The notes under the pieces: model-generated
Told to the model about the DNA's origin: nothing
Database searches by the model: none
What the model saw: only the letters and a program-made list of their open reading frames with translations
In this document: positions 11,209 to 20,662 of the stretch, one piece after another
Layout: every line of letters starts with the position of its first letter
Position numbering within the stretch: position 1 is the stretch's first letter
Source of the DNA: Pseudoduganella sp.
GTDB lineage: Bacteria > Pseudomonadota > Gammaproteobacteria > Burkholderiales > Burkholderiaceae_D
Direction: 5' to 3'
Assembly (NCBI GenBank): GCA_021323265.1
Contig: JAJTCO010000020.1
Location: 1-64,000, forward strand
Length of the DNA: 64,000 bases
Position numbers and translations under genes: made by a program

Positions 11209-12033
11209 ATGCCCGTTGACCACTACGAGAATTTCCCCGTCGCCTCGCTCCTCATGCCGCGCCGATTGCGCCCTGCGGTGGAGGCGATCTACGCCTTCGC
11301 CCGCAGCGCCGACGACATTGCCGACGAGGGCGACGCCACGCCCGAGCAGCGCCTGGCGGCCCTGGGCGCCTACGAAGAGGCGCTGGGGCGCATCGAACGC
11401 GGGGAGGACGGCCACGACCCGATGTTTGCCCGCCTGGCCGCCGCCATCGCGCAGCACCAGTTGCCGCTGCGCCCCTTCTACGACCTGCTGTCGGCCTTCA
11501 AGCAGGACGTGCACGTGACGCGCTACCCCGATTACGCCAGCCTGCTCGACTACTGCGCCCGCTCGGCCAATCCGGTCGGCCTGATCATGCTGCACCTGTA
11601 CGGCGCGGCCGACCAGGCCAATGTGCGCGACTCCGATGCCATCTGCTCCGCCCTGCAGATCATCAACTTCCTGCAGGACGTGGCGCTTGACGAACACAAG
11701 GAGCGCATCTACCTGCCGATGGAAGACCTGACCCGCTACGCCCTGTCGCCGGCCCACCTGGCGCGCCCGGACAACAAGGCCAAATGGCGCGCCATGATGA
11801 AGTTCCAGGTCGAACGCGCCCGCGCCCTGATGCTGCAGGGCGCGCCGCTGGCCTGCCGCCTGAAGGGACGGATCGGTCTCGAACTGCGCATGGTGGTCCA
11901 GGGCGGACTGCGTATCCTGGAGGCGATCGAGGAAGTCGATTACGACGTTTTCCTGCGCCGGCCGACGCTGAAAAAGCGCGACTGGATCAAGGTTTTCTGG
12001 CGCGCGCTTCGGATGAAGCGCTCTTCCCTATAA
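11209..12033 (+). CDS. hpnC: squalene biosynthesis protein HpnC (hydroxysqualene synthase)
   Basis: HpnC is a trans-isoprenyl diphosphate synthase-like enzyme. In the three-enzyme bacterial squalene route it converts presqualene diphosphate to hydroxysqualene. The 274-residue product has the first Asp-rich motif SADDIADE (residues 33-40) and the second FLQDVALDEHKERIYLP, both needed for Mg-diphosphate binding. The following gene is hpnD, 38 nt away, then hpnE, which confirms the pathway. HpnC and HpnD are paralogues; I separate them by order and motif wording (DVALD against DVGED). It is transcribed away from the RND operon. Confidence 0.93.
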   Translation: MPVDHYENFPVASLLMPRRLRPAVEAIYAFARSADDIADEGDATPEQRLAALGAYEEALGRIERGEDGHDPMFARLAAAIAQHQLPLRPFYDLLSAFKQDVHVTRYPDYASLLDYCARSANPVGLIMLHLYGAADQANVRDSDAICSALQIINFLQDVALDEHKERIYLPMEDLTRYALSPAHLARPDNKAKWRAMMKFQVERARALMLQGAPLACRLKGRIGLELRMVVQGGLRILEAIEEVDYDVFLRRPTLKKRDWIKVFWRALRMKRSSL

Positions 12034-12071
12034 AATAGCGCCTTTGACCGCATCCCCAAAGCTATAAAAAC

Positions 12072-12905
12072 ATGTCCCCCGACGAATACTGCCAGCAGAA
12101 GGCCGCCGCCAGCGGTTCAAGTTTCTATTACAGCTTCCTGTTCCTGCCGCCCGAGCGTCGCCGCGCCATCACGGCGCTGTACGCCTTTTGCCGCGAAGTC
12201 GACGACACCGTGGACGAATGCAGCGACGAATCGCTGGCGCGCATCAAGCTGGCCTGGTGGCGCAACGAGATTGCGCAGACCTACGAGGGCAAGCAGACCC
12301 ACCCCGTGACGCAGGCCCTGCAGCCGCACATTGCCGTATACGACCTGAAGCAGGAGCATCTGCAGGCCATCATCGACGGCATGGAGATGGACCTGAACCA
12401 GACGCGCTACCTCGATTACGCCGGCCTGACGAAGTACTGCTGGCACGTGGCCAGCGTGGTGGGCATCCTGTCGGCGTCGATTTTCGGCGCGACGCGCCCG
12501 GAGACGCTGCAGTACGCCGAAAAGCTCGGGCATGCCTTCCAGCTGACCAACATCATCCGCGATGTGGGCGAGGACGCGCGCAAGGGACGCATCTACCTGC
12601 CGGTCAACGAACTGCAGCAGTTCAACGTCACCGCCGCCGACCTTCTGAACGCGCGCGAAAGCGAGAATTTCTCGAAACTGATGCAGTTCCAGGTGGCGCG
12701 CGCGCACAAGGCCTACGACGAAGCCTTTGCCCTGCTGCCGAAGCAGGACCGGCGCGCACAACGCCCCGGCCTGATCATGGCGGCCATCTACCGCACCCTG
12801 CTCAGGGAAATCGAGGATGACGGCTACCACGTCCTCAAGCAACGCATCTCCCTGACGCCGATCCGCAAACTGTGGCTGGCGTGGAAGACCTGGGTTCGTG
12901 GCTAA
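12072..12905 (+). CDS. hpnD: presqualene diphosphate synthase HpnD
   Basis: HpnD condenses two farnesyl diphosphates to presqualene diphosphate, the first step of the HpnCDE route to squalene. The 277-residue product carries the Asp-rich motifs REVDDTVDE (near residue 42) and NIIRDVGEDARKGRIYLP (near 160), as in squalene/phytoene synthases. Its stop overlaps the GTG start of hpnE by 8 nt, so the two are translationally coupled. Phytoene synthase is the main alternative for the family, but the hpnC and hpnE neighbours argue for squalene. Confidence 0.93.
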   Translation: MSPDEYCQQKAAASGSSFYYSFLFLPPERRRAITALYAFCREVDDTVDECSDESLARIKLAWWRNEIAQTYEGKQTHPVTQALQPHIAVYDLKQEHLQAIIDGMEMDLNQTRYLDYAGLTKYCWHVASVVGILSASIFGATRPETLQYAEKLGHAFQLTNIIRDVGEDARKGRIYLPVNELQQFNVTAADLLNARESENFSKLMQFQVARAHKAYDEAFALLPKQDRRAQRPGLIMAAIYRTLLREIEDDGYHVLKQRISLTPIRKLWLAWKTWVRG

Positions 12906-14244
12906 GCGCTTTGCCGTCGTCGGCGGTGGCTGGGCCGGCTTCAGCGCGGCCGTCGAGCTGGCGCGCAGCGGCCACCAGGTGGCTATCTTCGAAGCGGCCC
13001 GCGCCCTGGGCGGCCGGGCACGGCGCGTCGAGTTTGACGGCCGCACGCTGGACAATGGCCAGCACATCCTGCTTGGCGCCTACCGCGAAACACTGCGCCT
13101 GATGCGCCTGGTCGGGGTCGACCTGGACGCGGCCATCCTGACCTTGCCGCTGCAAATGCGCTACCCGGCCGGCGACGCCGGCATGGATTTCGTCGCCCCG
13201 CGCTTGCCCGCCCCCTTCCATGTCGGCATCGCCCTGTTGCGCGCGCGCGGCCTGTCGCGCGAGGACAAGCTGGCACTGGCGCGCTTCTCCACCACGGCGC
13301 GCTGGATGGGTTGGCAGCTGCACACCGATTGCACGGTCAGCGAACTGCTGGAACGCTTCGACCAGACGCCGCGCCTGGTCCAGCTGATGTGGCGGCCGCT
13401 CTGCCTGGCGGCCCTGAACACCGCCCCGGAACGCGCCTCGGCCCAGGTCTTCCTGGCCGTGCTGCGCGACAGCCTGGGGGCCCGGCGCGCCGCCTCGGAC
13501 ATGCTGCTGCCGCGCGCCGACCTGTCCGCCCTGTTCCCCGATGCGGCCGCCGCCTGGCTGCGCAGCAAGGGCCACAGCGTGCACATCGGCGCCCAGGTAA
13601 GCGCCATGCATGCCGCCGCGCCGCACGCGGAAAGCGCGCCCTGGACGCTTGAAACGCGCGGCGCGGCGCCGCACCATTGCGACGGCGTGGTACTGGCGGC
13701 CTCGCCCCTGGCCAGCGCGGCGCTGCTCGCACCGCATGGCGCCGCCGCCGAACTGGCTGCGCAGCTGAACGCCTTCGCGCCCGAACCGATCACCACCTGC
13801 TATCTGCAGTACGCCCCCGGCACGCGGCTCGCTACGCCATTCCACGCCCTCGTTGACGATCCGGCAAACGAACGCTGGGCCCAGTTCGTCTTCGACCGAG
13901 GCCAGCTGGACGCGCGCCAGGCCGGCCTGTTCGCTGTGGTCATCAGCGCCGCCAGCGCGGCGGCTGCCTTGCCGCAGGAGGCGCTGGCGCAGGCACTGGC
14001 GCGGCAGCTGGCCACCGACCTGGCCCGGCCGGAGTTGGCCGCGCCGTCCTGGAGCAAGGTCATCACGGAAAAGCGCGCCACCTTCGCCTGCACGCCCGCG
14101 CTGGCGCGGCCCGACAACGTGACGCCCCTGGCCGGCCTGGTCCTGGCCGGCGACTACACGCGGGGCGACTACCCGGCCACCCTGGAAATGGCCGTGCGCA
14201 GCGGACGCGCGGCGGCGCAGGCGCTGGCCCGTGCGGCGCAATGA
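12898..14244 (+). CDS. hpnE: hydroxysqualene dehydroxylase HpnE
   Basis: HpnE is an FAD-dependent oxidoreductase of the phytoene desaturase/amine oxidase type that reduces hydroxysqualene to squalene. The 448-residue product begins with the dinucleotide-binding motif VVGGGWAGFS (residues 7-16), followed by the EAARALGGRA region common to this superfamily, and ends with the FAD-binding block LVLAGDYTRGDYPATLEMAVRSG. The start is a GTG overlapping the hpnD stop by 8 nt. No squalene-hopene cyclase lies in the window, so the later fate of squalene cannot be read here. Confidence 0.92.
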   Translation: MAKRFAVVGGGWAGFSAAVELARSGHQVAIFEAARALGGRARRVEFDGRTLDNGQHILLGAYRETLRLMRLVGVDLDAAILTLPLQMRYPAGDAGMDFVAPRLPAPFHVGIALLRARGLSREDKLALARFSTTARWMGWQLHTDCTVSELLERFDQTPRLVQLMWRPLCLAALNTAPERASAQVFLAVLRDSLGARRAASDMLLPRADLSALFPDAAAAWLRSKGHSVHIGAQVSAMHAAAPHAESAPWTLETRGAAPHHCDGVVLAASPLASAALLAPHGAAAELAAQLNAFAPEPITTCYLQYAPGTRLATPFHALVDDPANERWAQFVFDRGQLDARQAGLFAVVISAASAAAALPQEALAQALARQLATDLARPELAAPSWSKVITEKRATFACTPALARPDNVTPLAGLVLAGDYTRGDYPATLEMAVRSGRAAAQALARAAQ

Positions 14245-14376
14245 GCGCCACGCCCCGCCTGTCCCCCGTTTCGGTCGCCTGCGCCCCCATTTCTGCATCC
14301 TGTCGCACACCGGTGGAGCGCTGTCCCGGTGGCTAGTACAGTGACAGCATGGAGTAAAGGAAGGCTGGAGTTTCTA

Positions 14377-15162
14377 ATGAGCAAGAATGAGTACCTGAAC
14401 GCATTGAAGAAGGCCCTCGCCGGCTTGCCGCCCGACATCGCGGCCAAGACGATGGCCTACTATGAGCAGCGTTTCATCGACGAACTGGCCGCCGGCCGCA
14501 GCGAAGCCGAGATCGCCGCCGACCTGGACGAGCCGCGCAAGATCGCCATGACCTTGCGCGCCAGCGCGCACCAGCAAGCGTTCGAGCAGAACCGCCATCC
14601 CGCCAACCTGGCGCGCATGGTGTTCTCCTTCATCGGCCTGGGCATCTTCAACCTCTTCATGGTGGTGCCGGCCGCGGTATTTTCCGCCCTGCTGCTGTCG
14701 GTCTATGCCAGCGCCTTCGCCTTCTACATCAGCGGCATTGCCGTCACCGCCAGCGGCCTGGCCGGCGCCAATGAACTGGTGCTGAACGGTCCGCTGCGCC
14801 ACCTGGTGATCTACGACGACGAGGGCGAACAGATCGACACCCGCATGCAGACCAAGATTTCGATCAGCGACCAGGGCGTGGAAGTCTTCCAGGAACCGTC
14901 CGCCGGCCTGCGCAAGGAATGGGACCAGGCCTCCAGCAAGTCGGAGAAATGGCTGGAGGGCGCCGAGGCGATGGCCGAAGGTGGCGTCCACATCACCTCC
15001 GCCCTCGACAGCGAGTCGCGCGCCACGCAGACCGCCGTGGGCATCGGTTTCGTGCTGCTGGGGATCATCCTCACCCTGGTGAGCATCGTGATCACCAAGT
15101 ACTCGCTGATCGGCCTCAAGCGCTACATCCAGATGAACGCCGCGCTGCTGCGCGGCCGCTGA
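14377..15162 (+). CDS. HAAS-domain (DUF1700-like) membrane protein
   Basis: The first 70 residues (NEYLNALKKALAGLPP, YYEQRFIDELAAGRSE, DLDEPRKIA) match the HAAS/DUF1700 helical domain, often encoded beside PadR regulators and thought to sense or scaffold at the membrane. Two hydrophobic segments follow (about 75-130) and another near the C-terminus (about 220-245), with a soluble segment between. I chose the ATG at 14377 because GGAG lies 7 nt upstream; an in-frame start at 14329 has no ribosome site. It is 13 nt upstream of the DUF2807 gene. No PadR gene is adjacent. Function is unknown. Confidence 0.8.
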   Translation: MSKNEYLNALKKALAGLPPDIAAKTMAYYEQRFIDELAAGRSEAEIAADLDEPRKIAMTLRASAHQQAFEQNRHPANLARMVFSFIGLGIFNLFMVVPAAVFSALLLSVYASAFAFYISGIAVTASGLAGANELVLNGPLRHLVIYDDEGEQIDTRMQTKISISDQGVEVFQEPSAGLRKEWDQASSKSEKWLEGAEAMAEGGVHITSALDSESRATQTAVGIGFVLLGIILTLVSIVITKYSLIGLKRYIQMNAALLRGR

Positions 15163-15175
15163 TAAAGGAATGCCA

Positions 15176-15991
15176 ATGAACGTCCGTTCCCTGTTCAAGA
15201 TCGGCCTGGGCATGACGCTGCTGGCGGTGCTCCTGACGGCCGTGTCCTACAGCATGCTGCGCGCCCAGGGCGCCGCCAACCCGACCAGCGTGGCCGGCCG
15301 CACCGCCCGCACCGAAGTGCGCGACGTGAGCGCCACCATTTCCATGGTCGAGCTGGTGGGACCGATCGACCTCAGCCTCAAACAGGGCGACGTCCCCTCG
15401 CTGAAGGTACGCGGCGAACAGCGCCTGCTGGGCAACATCGCCACCGAGCAGGATGGCGCCACCCTGCGCATCGGCTCCAAGGGCTTGCTGCTGCACCCGC
15501 GCCGCCCGATCGAAGTCGAACTGGTATTGCCTTCGCTGAACGAACTGGTCATCAACGGCAGCGGCGACAGCAATGTCAGCGGATTCAGCGGCGAGCACCT
15601 GAGCGTGCAGCTGCAGGGTTCCGGCAACCTGACCTTCAATGGCCGCTACAAGCGGGTGGAAGCGGGCGTGCACGGGAGCGGCGACCTGAACCTCAATACC
15701 GGCCACGGCGAGCGCGTCACGCTGGAGATGGTGGGCTCGGGCGCCATCACGTCCAGCGGCAGCTGCAAGGAGCTGACGGCCGAACTGACCGGCTCGGGCG
15801 ACCTCGATGCGCAGCACCTGGCCTCCGACAAAGTCGTGGTGACGCTGCAGGGTTCCGGCACCACCAACGTCTTCGCGCGCCGCTCGGCCGACGTGACCGT
15901 GCGCGGCACGGGCGACATCCGCGTCTTCGGCAACCCCTCCGAGCGCAACGTCAGCCGCAGCGGTTCAGGCGGCGTCAGCTGGGTGCATTAA
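15176..15991 (+). CDS. secreted DUF2807 beta-helix protein
   Basis: The 271-residue product has an N-terminal signal anchor (residues 7-28) and then a DUF2807 'auto-transporter adhesin head' region. About eight Gly-Ser-Gly turns (INGSGD, LQGSGN, VHGSGD, MVGSGA, LTGSGD, LQGSGT, VRGTGD, RSGSGG) recur roughly every 20 residues, as expected for rungs of a right-handed beta-helix. I chose the ATG at 15176 because AAAGGA lies 6 nt upstream; another ATG lies at 15170. It is probably co-transcribed with the HAAS gene, and its 3' end overlaps the convergent flavoprotein gene by 27 nt. Role in the envelope is unknown. Confidence 0.8.
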   Translation: MNVRSLFKIGLGMTLLAVLLTAVSYSMLRAQGAANPTSVAGRTARTEVRDVSATISMVELVGPIDLSLKQGDVPSLKVRGEQRLLGNIATEQDGATLRIGSKGLLLHPRRPIEVELVLPSLNELVINGSGDSNVSGFSGEHLSVQLQGSGNLTFNGRYKRVEAGVHGSGDLNLNTGHGERVTLEMVGSGAITSSGSCKELTAELTGSGDLDAQHLASDKVVVTLQGSGTTNVFARRSADVTVRGTGDIRVFGNPSERNVSRSGSGGVSWVH

Positions 15992-17185
15992 GTAGCGCAG
16001 CGCATCGCGGCCGGCCGCCAGGCCGCTGGCGAAACAGGCGGTCAGCAGGTAGCCGCCGGTCGGCGCCTCCCAGTCCAGCATCTCGCCGGCCACGAACGTG
16101 CCGGGCAGCGCCTTCAGCATCGTTCCCGCCAGCGCCTCGAAACGCACCCCGCCGGCGCAGCTGATCGCCTCGTCGATCGGGCGCGGCGCATGCAAGGTCA
16201 CCGGCAGCGCCTTCAGGGCCGCGGCCACCCGCTCGGGATCGTGGAAGGCTTCCTTGTCCAGCGCCTCATGCAGCAGGCCCGTCTTCACCCCCTTGATGTG
16301 CACGCGGCTTTGCAAGAAGCTCGACATCGAACGCGCGCCCCGCGGGTGCGCCAGCTCCTGCCGCAGGCGCTGCGGCGTCCAGTCCGGCAGCAGGTCCAGC
16401 TCGATGGTGGCGCTGCCGTGCGCCGCGATGCGGTCGCGGATGTGCGCCGACAGGGCGTAGATCAGGCTGCCTTCCACGCCCGTCGCGGTAATCATCATCT
16501 GCCCTTTGCGCCCGCCGATGGCTACCGTGGTCAGGGGCTGGCCGGCATAGCGGGACGCGAAATGCTCGCTCCAGCGCGCGTCGAAGCCGCAATTGGCCGG
16601 CACCAGCGGCGCCACCTCGACGCCGCGCGCCGCCAGCAGGCTTTGCCAGGCGCCGTCCGACCCCAGGCGCGCCCAACTGGCCCCGCCCAGCGCCAGCACG
16701 GTGGCGGCCGGGCGCAGCGTCAGCTCGCCCTGCGGCGCAGCGAAACGCAGCGCGCCGTCGGCGCTCCAGCCCAGCCAGCGGTGGCGCTGGTGGAAGTGGA
16801 CGCCGCTTTCGCGCAGACGGTGCAGCCAGGCGCGCAGCATGGGCGCCGCCTTCATTTCGGTGGGAAAGACGCGCCCGGACGTGCCGACGAAGGTATCGAT
16901 CCCCAGGCGATGCACCCAGGCGCGCAGGTCGTCCGGCGTGAAGGCGTCCAGCATGGGGCGCAGCGCGCCGGCGCGGCTGCCGTAGCGGGCGACGAACTGC
17001 TGGTACGGCTCGGAATGGGTGATGTTCATGCCGCCCCGGCCGGCCAGCAGGAACTTGCGGCCGACGGAGGGCATGGCGTCGTACACGTCCACGCGCACGC
17101 CGGCCGCGGCCAGCACTTCGGCCGCCATCAGGCCGGCGGGCCCGCCGCCGATGACGGCTACCCCTTGTTGTTGATTGCTCTCCAT
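15965..17185 (-). CDS. BaiN/HI0933-type NAD(P)/FAD-dependent flavoprotein
   Basis: The 406-residue product has an N-terminal FAD-binding motif [16 protein letters not shown] and the characteristic [18 protein letters not shown] block of the HI0933/BaiN family (TIGR03862 subgroup). It ends with [26 protein letters not shown]. The family members are oxidoreductases whose bacterial substrates are mostly unknown. I chose the ATG at 17185 from the family start; the longer frame runs antisense-like into the upstream gene. It overlaps the upstream GGDEF/EAL gene by 28 nt on the same strand. Confidence 0.88.
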   Translation of the reverse strand: MESNQQQGVAVIGGGPAGLMAAEVLAAAGVRVDVYDAMPSVGRKFLLAGRGGMNITHSEPYQQFVARYGSRAGALRPMLDAFTPDDLRAWVHRLGIDTFVGTSGRVFPTEMKAAPMLRAWLHRLRESGVHFHQRHRWLGWSADGALRFAAPQGELTLRPAATVLALGGASWARLGSDGAWQSLLAARGVEVAPLVPANCGFDARWSEHFASRYAGQPLTTVAIGGRKGQMMITATGVEGSLIYALSAHIRDRIAAHGSATIELDLLPDWTPQRLRQELAHPRGARSMSSFLQSRVHIKGVKTGLLHEALDKEAFHDPERVAAALKALPVTLHAPRPIDEAISCAGGVRFEALAGTMLKALPGTFVAGEMLDWEAPTGGYLLTACFASGLAAGRDALRYLMHPADAA

Positions 17186-19416
17186 AGGGGCAGCATTGTA
17201 TTCGATCTCGGCGGCTCGGCCGCCAGGAGTTCGGCAAATGCGGCCGCCGGCATGGGCCGGGCATAAAAGTAGCCCTGGATCTCGTCGCAGTGGTGGGCAC
17301 GCAGCCATTCCTGCTGCAGCAGCGTTTCCACGCCTTCGGCCACGATGTGCATGTTCAGGTTGTGGCCCAGGTCGATGATCGAGCGGCACACCGCCTCGTC
17401 GGCCGGCTCGCTGCCGAGCTGGCGCACGAAGGTCTGGTCGATCTTCAGGAAATCGACCGGCAGCTCGCGCAAGCGCGCCAGCGAAGAGTGGCCGGTGCCG
17501 AAGTCGTCCAGCGCAAGCTTGATGCCGATGGCCTTGAGTTCATTGAGCTTGGCGACGGCATCGTCGAGATCTTCCATCACCATCGATTCGGTGATCTCAA
17601 AGCCCAGCAAGGCGGGCGGCACGCCGTTCTCCTGCAGCGCCACTTCGATGTGCTCGACCAGGCCATCTTCACGGAACTGGCGCGGCGACAGGTTCACCGC
17701 GACCGGCACCAGCGGCAGGCCGGCTTCGCGCCAAGCGCGCTGCTGGCGGCACACTTCGCGTATCACCCAGGCCCCCAGCGGCACGATCAGGCCGCTGTTT
17801 TCCGCCAGCGCGATGAACTCGCCGGGCGGCACCAGGCCGCGCGTCGGGTGCTGCCAGCGCACCAGCGCTTCGGCGCCGGCCAGGCTGGCGCCGGCCATCG
17901 CCGCGCGCGGCTGGTAATGCAGCACCAGTTCCTGCTGGTTGATGGCGCGCCGCAGCTCCGCCTCCATGGCGAACATGCGCGAAGTGCGTTCGTTCATTTC
18001 CGGCGCATAGAAGCGGAAGCGGTTGCCGCCCAGGCCCAGGGCATGCGCCATCGCGGCGTTTGCCGAGCGCAAGATGCCCGACGCGTCGTTGCCATCCTTG
18101 CTCATGAGCGCAATGCCGATGCTGGCCGTGGTGTTGACGATATTGTCCTGCCAGCGCATGGGTAGCTTGACGGCGTTCAGTAGTTTCAGCGCCACCTGCA
18201 GCACGTCCTCGTCCTGCGCCATGTCCGGCACGATCACCGCGAACTCGTTGCCCAGCAGGCGGGCCAGGGTGTCGCCCTCGCGCAGGCATTCCTTCATGGC
18301 CATTGCCACGTGCATCAGCAAGGCATTGCACGCATCGTGTCCGAGGCCGACCTTGACCCCGCGGTAGCGGTCCATCGAAATCGCCAGCACCCCGACCTTG
18401 CGTCCGTTGCGTTCCGCCGCCACCATGGCCTGGCGCAGGCGGTCGTTGAACTGCGTGCGATTGGCCAGCCCCGTTGCCGGGTCATGGTTGGCCTGGTACG
18501 CCAGTGCCTGTTCCGCGGCGCGCCGCTTGCGTGCCTCGCGCATGCTGTTCAGGCCAAACGCCAGGTCGTCGGCGAGCTCCTGCAGCAGCGCCACTTCGGC
18601 GGCATCGAAGGCGGCCGGATCGGCGGCATACACGCATAGCACGCCGCCGGCCTGCCCCTCCAGCGCCCCTGTGCGCAGCGGCAGCGCCAGCGCGCTGGCA
18701 AAGCCGTACTCGCCGCGCTGCAGCCGCTGGCCGCCGCCAAGCAAGGCGTCCAGCCCGACGCCGGCAATCCCGCTGCCGCTGCGCCAGCCGCCGGCCGCCG
18801 CCGCATAGCGGCCCTCGGCACTGCCATGGATCGCACCGCCCAGCAGCTCACCGCCGTTGCCTTGCGCACCGGTCCAGGCCAGCGGGTAGCCCCCCTCTTC
18901 CACCATGCTGCGGCACACCGCCGCACACAGTTCTTCCGGCGTGGCGGCGCGCACCAGGGCTTCGTGGCAGCGCGACACCATGCGCAAGCTGCGGTTGGTG
19001 CGCAGCAGTTCCGCATGCTGGACGTACTCGCGGTCATGGGTGGCCTGCAGCCTGTCCGCCATGCTGTTCAGCGCTGCATACAGTCCACCCAGCTCGCAAC
19101 GGGCGTTCTTGACCGGCAGGCGGGCGTCGAAATTGCCGGCCGCGAGTTCATCGGCAAAGCGCACGCCCGCTTCCACGGAGCGGCGGATATTGCCGACCAG
19201 CAGACGTGCCGCCAGCAGTGCCAGCGCGATGCCCACGGCGCCCGCCGCGAGCATCCAGGCCAGGGCGTGGCGCTCGCCTGCGCGTAGCGATTCACGCGTC
19301 GCCAGCAGCTCGGCGTGGACGGCCACGATATTGGCCACGAACATGAGCACGATGACGGCGCCGATGCCGCACGCCAGGCGCGCGCGCAGGCTGAGCTGGT
19401 TAAAGCGAGTTTCCAT
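17158..19416 (-). CDS. membrane GGDEF/EAL c-di-GMP protein with degenerate GGDEF
   Basis: The 752-residue protein has two N-terminal membrane helices (about 15-37 and 53-75), a HAMP-like linker, a GAF-like segment (about 140-300), a GGDEF domain and an EAL domain. The GGDEF signature reads LLGNEFAV, so the first catalytic glycines and Asp are altered and cyclase activity is unlikely. The EAL domain keeps [19 protein letters not shown] and [11 protein letters not shown], so phosphodiesterase activity is likely. I chose the ATG at 19416. It starts 4 nt after a PstS-like binding protein gene, suggesting the two work together. It may hydrolyse c-di-GMP in response to periplasmic ligand. Confidence 0.88.
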   Translation of the reverse strand: METRFNQLSLRARLACGIGAVIVLMFVANIVAVHAELLATRESLRAGERHALAWMLAAGAVGIALALLAARLLVGNIRRSVEAGVRFADELAAGNFDARLPVKNARCELGGLYAALNSMADRLQATHDREYVQHAELLRTNRSLRMVSRCHEALVRAATPEELCAAVCRSMVEEGGYPLAWTGAQGNGGELLGGAIHGSAEGRYAAAAGGWRSGSGIAGVGLDALLGGGQRLQRGEYGFASALALPLRTGALEGQAGGVLCVYAADPAAFDAAEVALLQELADDLAFGLNSMREARKRRAAEQALAYQANHDPATGLANRTQFNDRLRQAMVAAERNGRKVGVLAISMDRYRGVKVGLGHDACNALLMHVAMAMKECLREGDTLARLLGNEFAVIVPDMAQDEDVLQVALKLLNAVKLPMRWQDNIVNTTASIGIALMSKDGNDASGILRSANAAMAHALGLGGNRFRFYAPEMNERTSRMFAMEAELRRAINQQELVLHYQPRAAMAGASLAGAEALVRWQHPTRGLVPPGEFIALAENSGLIVPLGAWVIREVCRQQRAWREAGLPLVPVAVNLSPRQFREDGLVEHIEVALQENGVPPALLGFEITESMVMEDLDDAVAKLNELKAIGIKLALDDFGTGHSSLARLRELPVDFLKIDQTFVRQLGSEPADEAVCRSIIDLGHNLNMHIVAEGVETLLQQEWLRAHHCDEIQGYFYARPMPAAAFAELLAAEPPRSNTMLPLWRAINNKG

Positions 19417-19420
19417 TGGT

Positions 19421-20239
19421 TCAGTCCAGATAGGGCACGAAATCAAAGCGTGCCAGGATGCTGTTGACTTGCGCCGACAGGCAAAAGGCAAAGAAGCTGC
19501 GCGCCACGCCGACCGGGGGATCCTTGCTGGCCAGGGTCAGGGAGCGGCAAATCGGATAGCTGCCGTTGCGGATGCTGGCCATGCTGGGCGCCACGCCGGA
19601 AACGGGCAACAGGCGCACCGACAATCCTTGCGCGATCGCGCTTTCGGCCGCGCCCACGGACACCAGCCCGATTGCGTTCTCGCAGGAGGCGACGACAGCC
19701 AGGCGTTCGGTATTCGACTCGACCGCGGCATACAGCTCGAACTCGTCCGGCGCCAGCTTGAGGAAGCGCGCCACCAGCGCGTTCGACACGCTGCCCGGCA
19801 GGGCCCCGACGGAGAGGATCGACACGTCGCTGCCCCCCAGGCCATGCCAGTTCCGTGCTTGTCCGGAAAATACTGCCCGCAGCTGCGCGGGGCTCAACTG
19901 CCGCAGGGGATTGCTGGCGTGGACCACGAAACCGATCCCGTCGCGCGCGATCGGGATCCCATACAAGTCATGTTCGCCGGGCGCCAGTGCCCGCGACAGC
20001 ATGGCGATCTGCGCCCGTCCGGTGCGCACCGCATCCAGCCCGCGCTGCGAGCCGCCAAGGTCGACGTCGATGAAGACGTCCGGATGCAGCAGGCGATACT
20101 TGGCCGCGATCTCCGTCAGCAAGGGGGCCATTGTGCTGGAGCCGGCGATCTGCAGGCGTGTCTGATGCAACCTGGGCGACGCCGGATCGGCGCCGGCAGC
20201 GGCGCGGTTCAAACCAAGTACGGCAAGGACGATACCCAT
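19421..20239 (-). CDS. PstS-like periplasmic substrate-binding protein
   Basis: The 272-residue product has a short N-terminal signal segment and the PBP2/PstS-like fold signature [18 protein letters not shown] near the mature N-terminus, then [22 protein letters not shown] and the hinge region [12 protein letters not shown]. These match phosphate-binding-like proteins. No Pst ABC transporter genes are nearby. Instead a membrane GGDEF/EAL gene follows at 4 nt, so a sensory rather than transport role is likely. AAGGAG precedes the ATG and a good sigma70 promoter lies about 95 nt upstream. Ligand is unknown. Confidence 0.82.
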   Translation of the reverse strand: MGIVLAVLGLNRAAAGADPASPRLHQTRLQIAGSSTMAPLLTEIAAKYRLLHPDVFIDVDLGGSQRGLDAVRTGRAQIAMLSRALAPGEHDLYGIPIARDGIGFVVHASNPLRQLSPAQLRAVFSGQARNWHGLGGSDVSILSVGALPGSVSNALVARFLKLAPDEFELYAAVESNTERLAVVASCENAIGLVSVGAAESAIAQGLSVRLLPVSGVAPSMASIRNGSYPICRSLTLASKDPPVGVARSFFAFCLSAQVNSILARFDFVPYLD

Positions 20240-20339
20240 CGCGACTCTCCTTGTTGCTAAGGAAGAAAGCCGCAGGGAAGAGGCGACAGGACATCAGTAG
20301 GTGGGTGGTGCGGCGCAGGTTTTGGGCCGACCCGGATCA

Positions 20340-20367
20340 AGTATAGCGCGCCGCTGCGCGGGGTCAA
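20340..20367 (-). promoter_or_regulatory. predicted sigma70 promoter for the PstS-like/EAL pair
   Basis: On the minus strand TTGACC (20362-20367) and TATACT (20340-20345) are separated by 16 nt. The expected transcript would have a leader of about 95 nt before the PstS-like gene and would drive that gene and the GGDEF/EAL gene behind it. Confidence 0.65.
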
Positions 20368-20406
20368 CAGTACGCGATATTCTGTTGCGTGCGCACCGCA
20401 CGCGCA

Positions 20407-20661
20407 TTAACCGCCGGTCACCGGGGGGAAGAAGGCAACTTCGTCGCCCGCCGCAACCGGGGTGTCGGCGTCGCACATGCGCTGGTTGCAGGCCATGCGC
20501 AGGGCCCGCTGCGGGGCCAGGGCGGCGGCCCATGGTTCGCCGCGCGCAATCAGCCAGGCGCGCACGGAACCAACTGTTACCACGTGGTCCGGCAAGGCCA
20601 CCGTCTCGCCGCTGCCCAGCGCTTCGCGCACACTGGCAAAATACTTAAGATTGATCTGCAT
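20407..20661 (-). CDS. moaD: molybdopterin synthase sulfur carrier subunit MoaD
   Basis: MoaD carries sulfur as a C-terminal thiocarboxylate and, with MoaE, turns cPMP into molybdopterin. The 84-residue ubiquitin-like protein ends in the required Gly-Gly (FFPPVTGG) and starts with INLKYFASVREALG. It lies 1 nt downstream of moeA on the same strand, so it is translated from the moeA transcript. moaE, usually next, is not present between moaD and the next gene. Confidence 0.93.
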   Translation of the reverse strand: MQINLKYFASVREALGSGETVALPDHVVTVGSVRAWLIARGEPWAAALAPQRALRMACNQRMCDADTPVAAGDEVAFFPPVTGG

Positions 20662-20662
20662 A

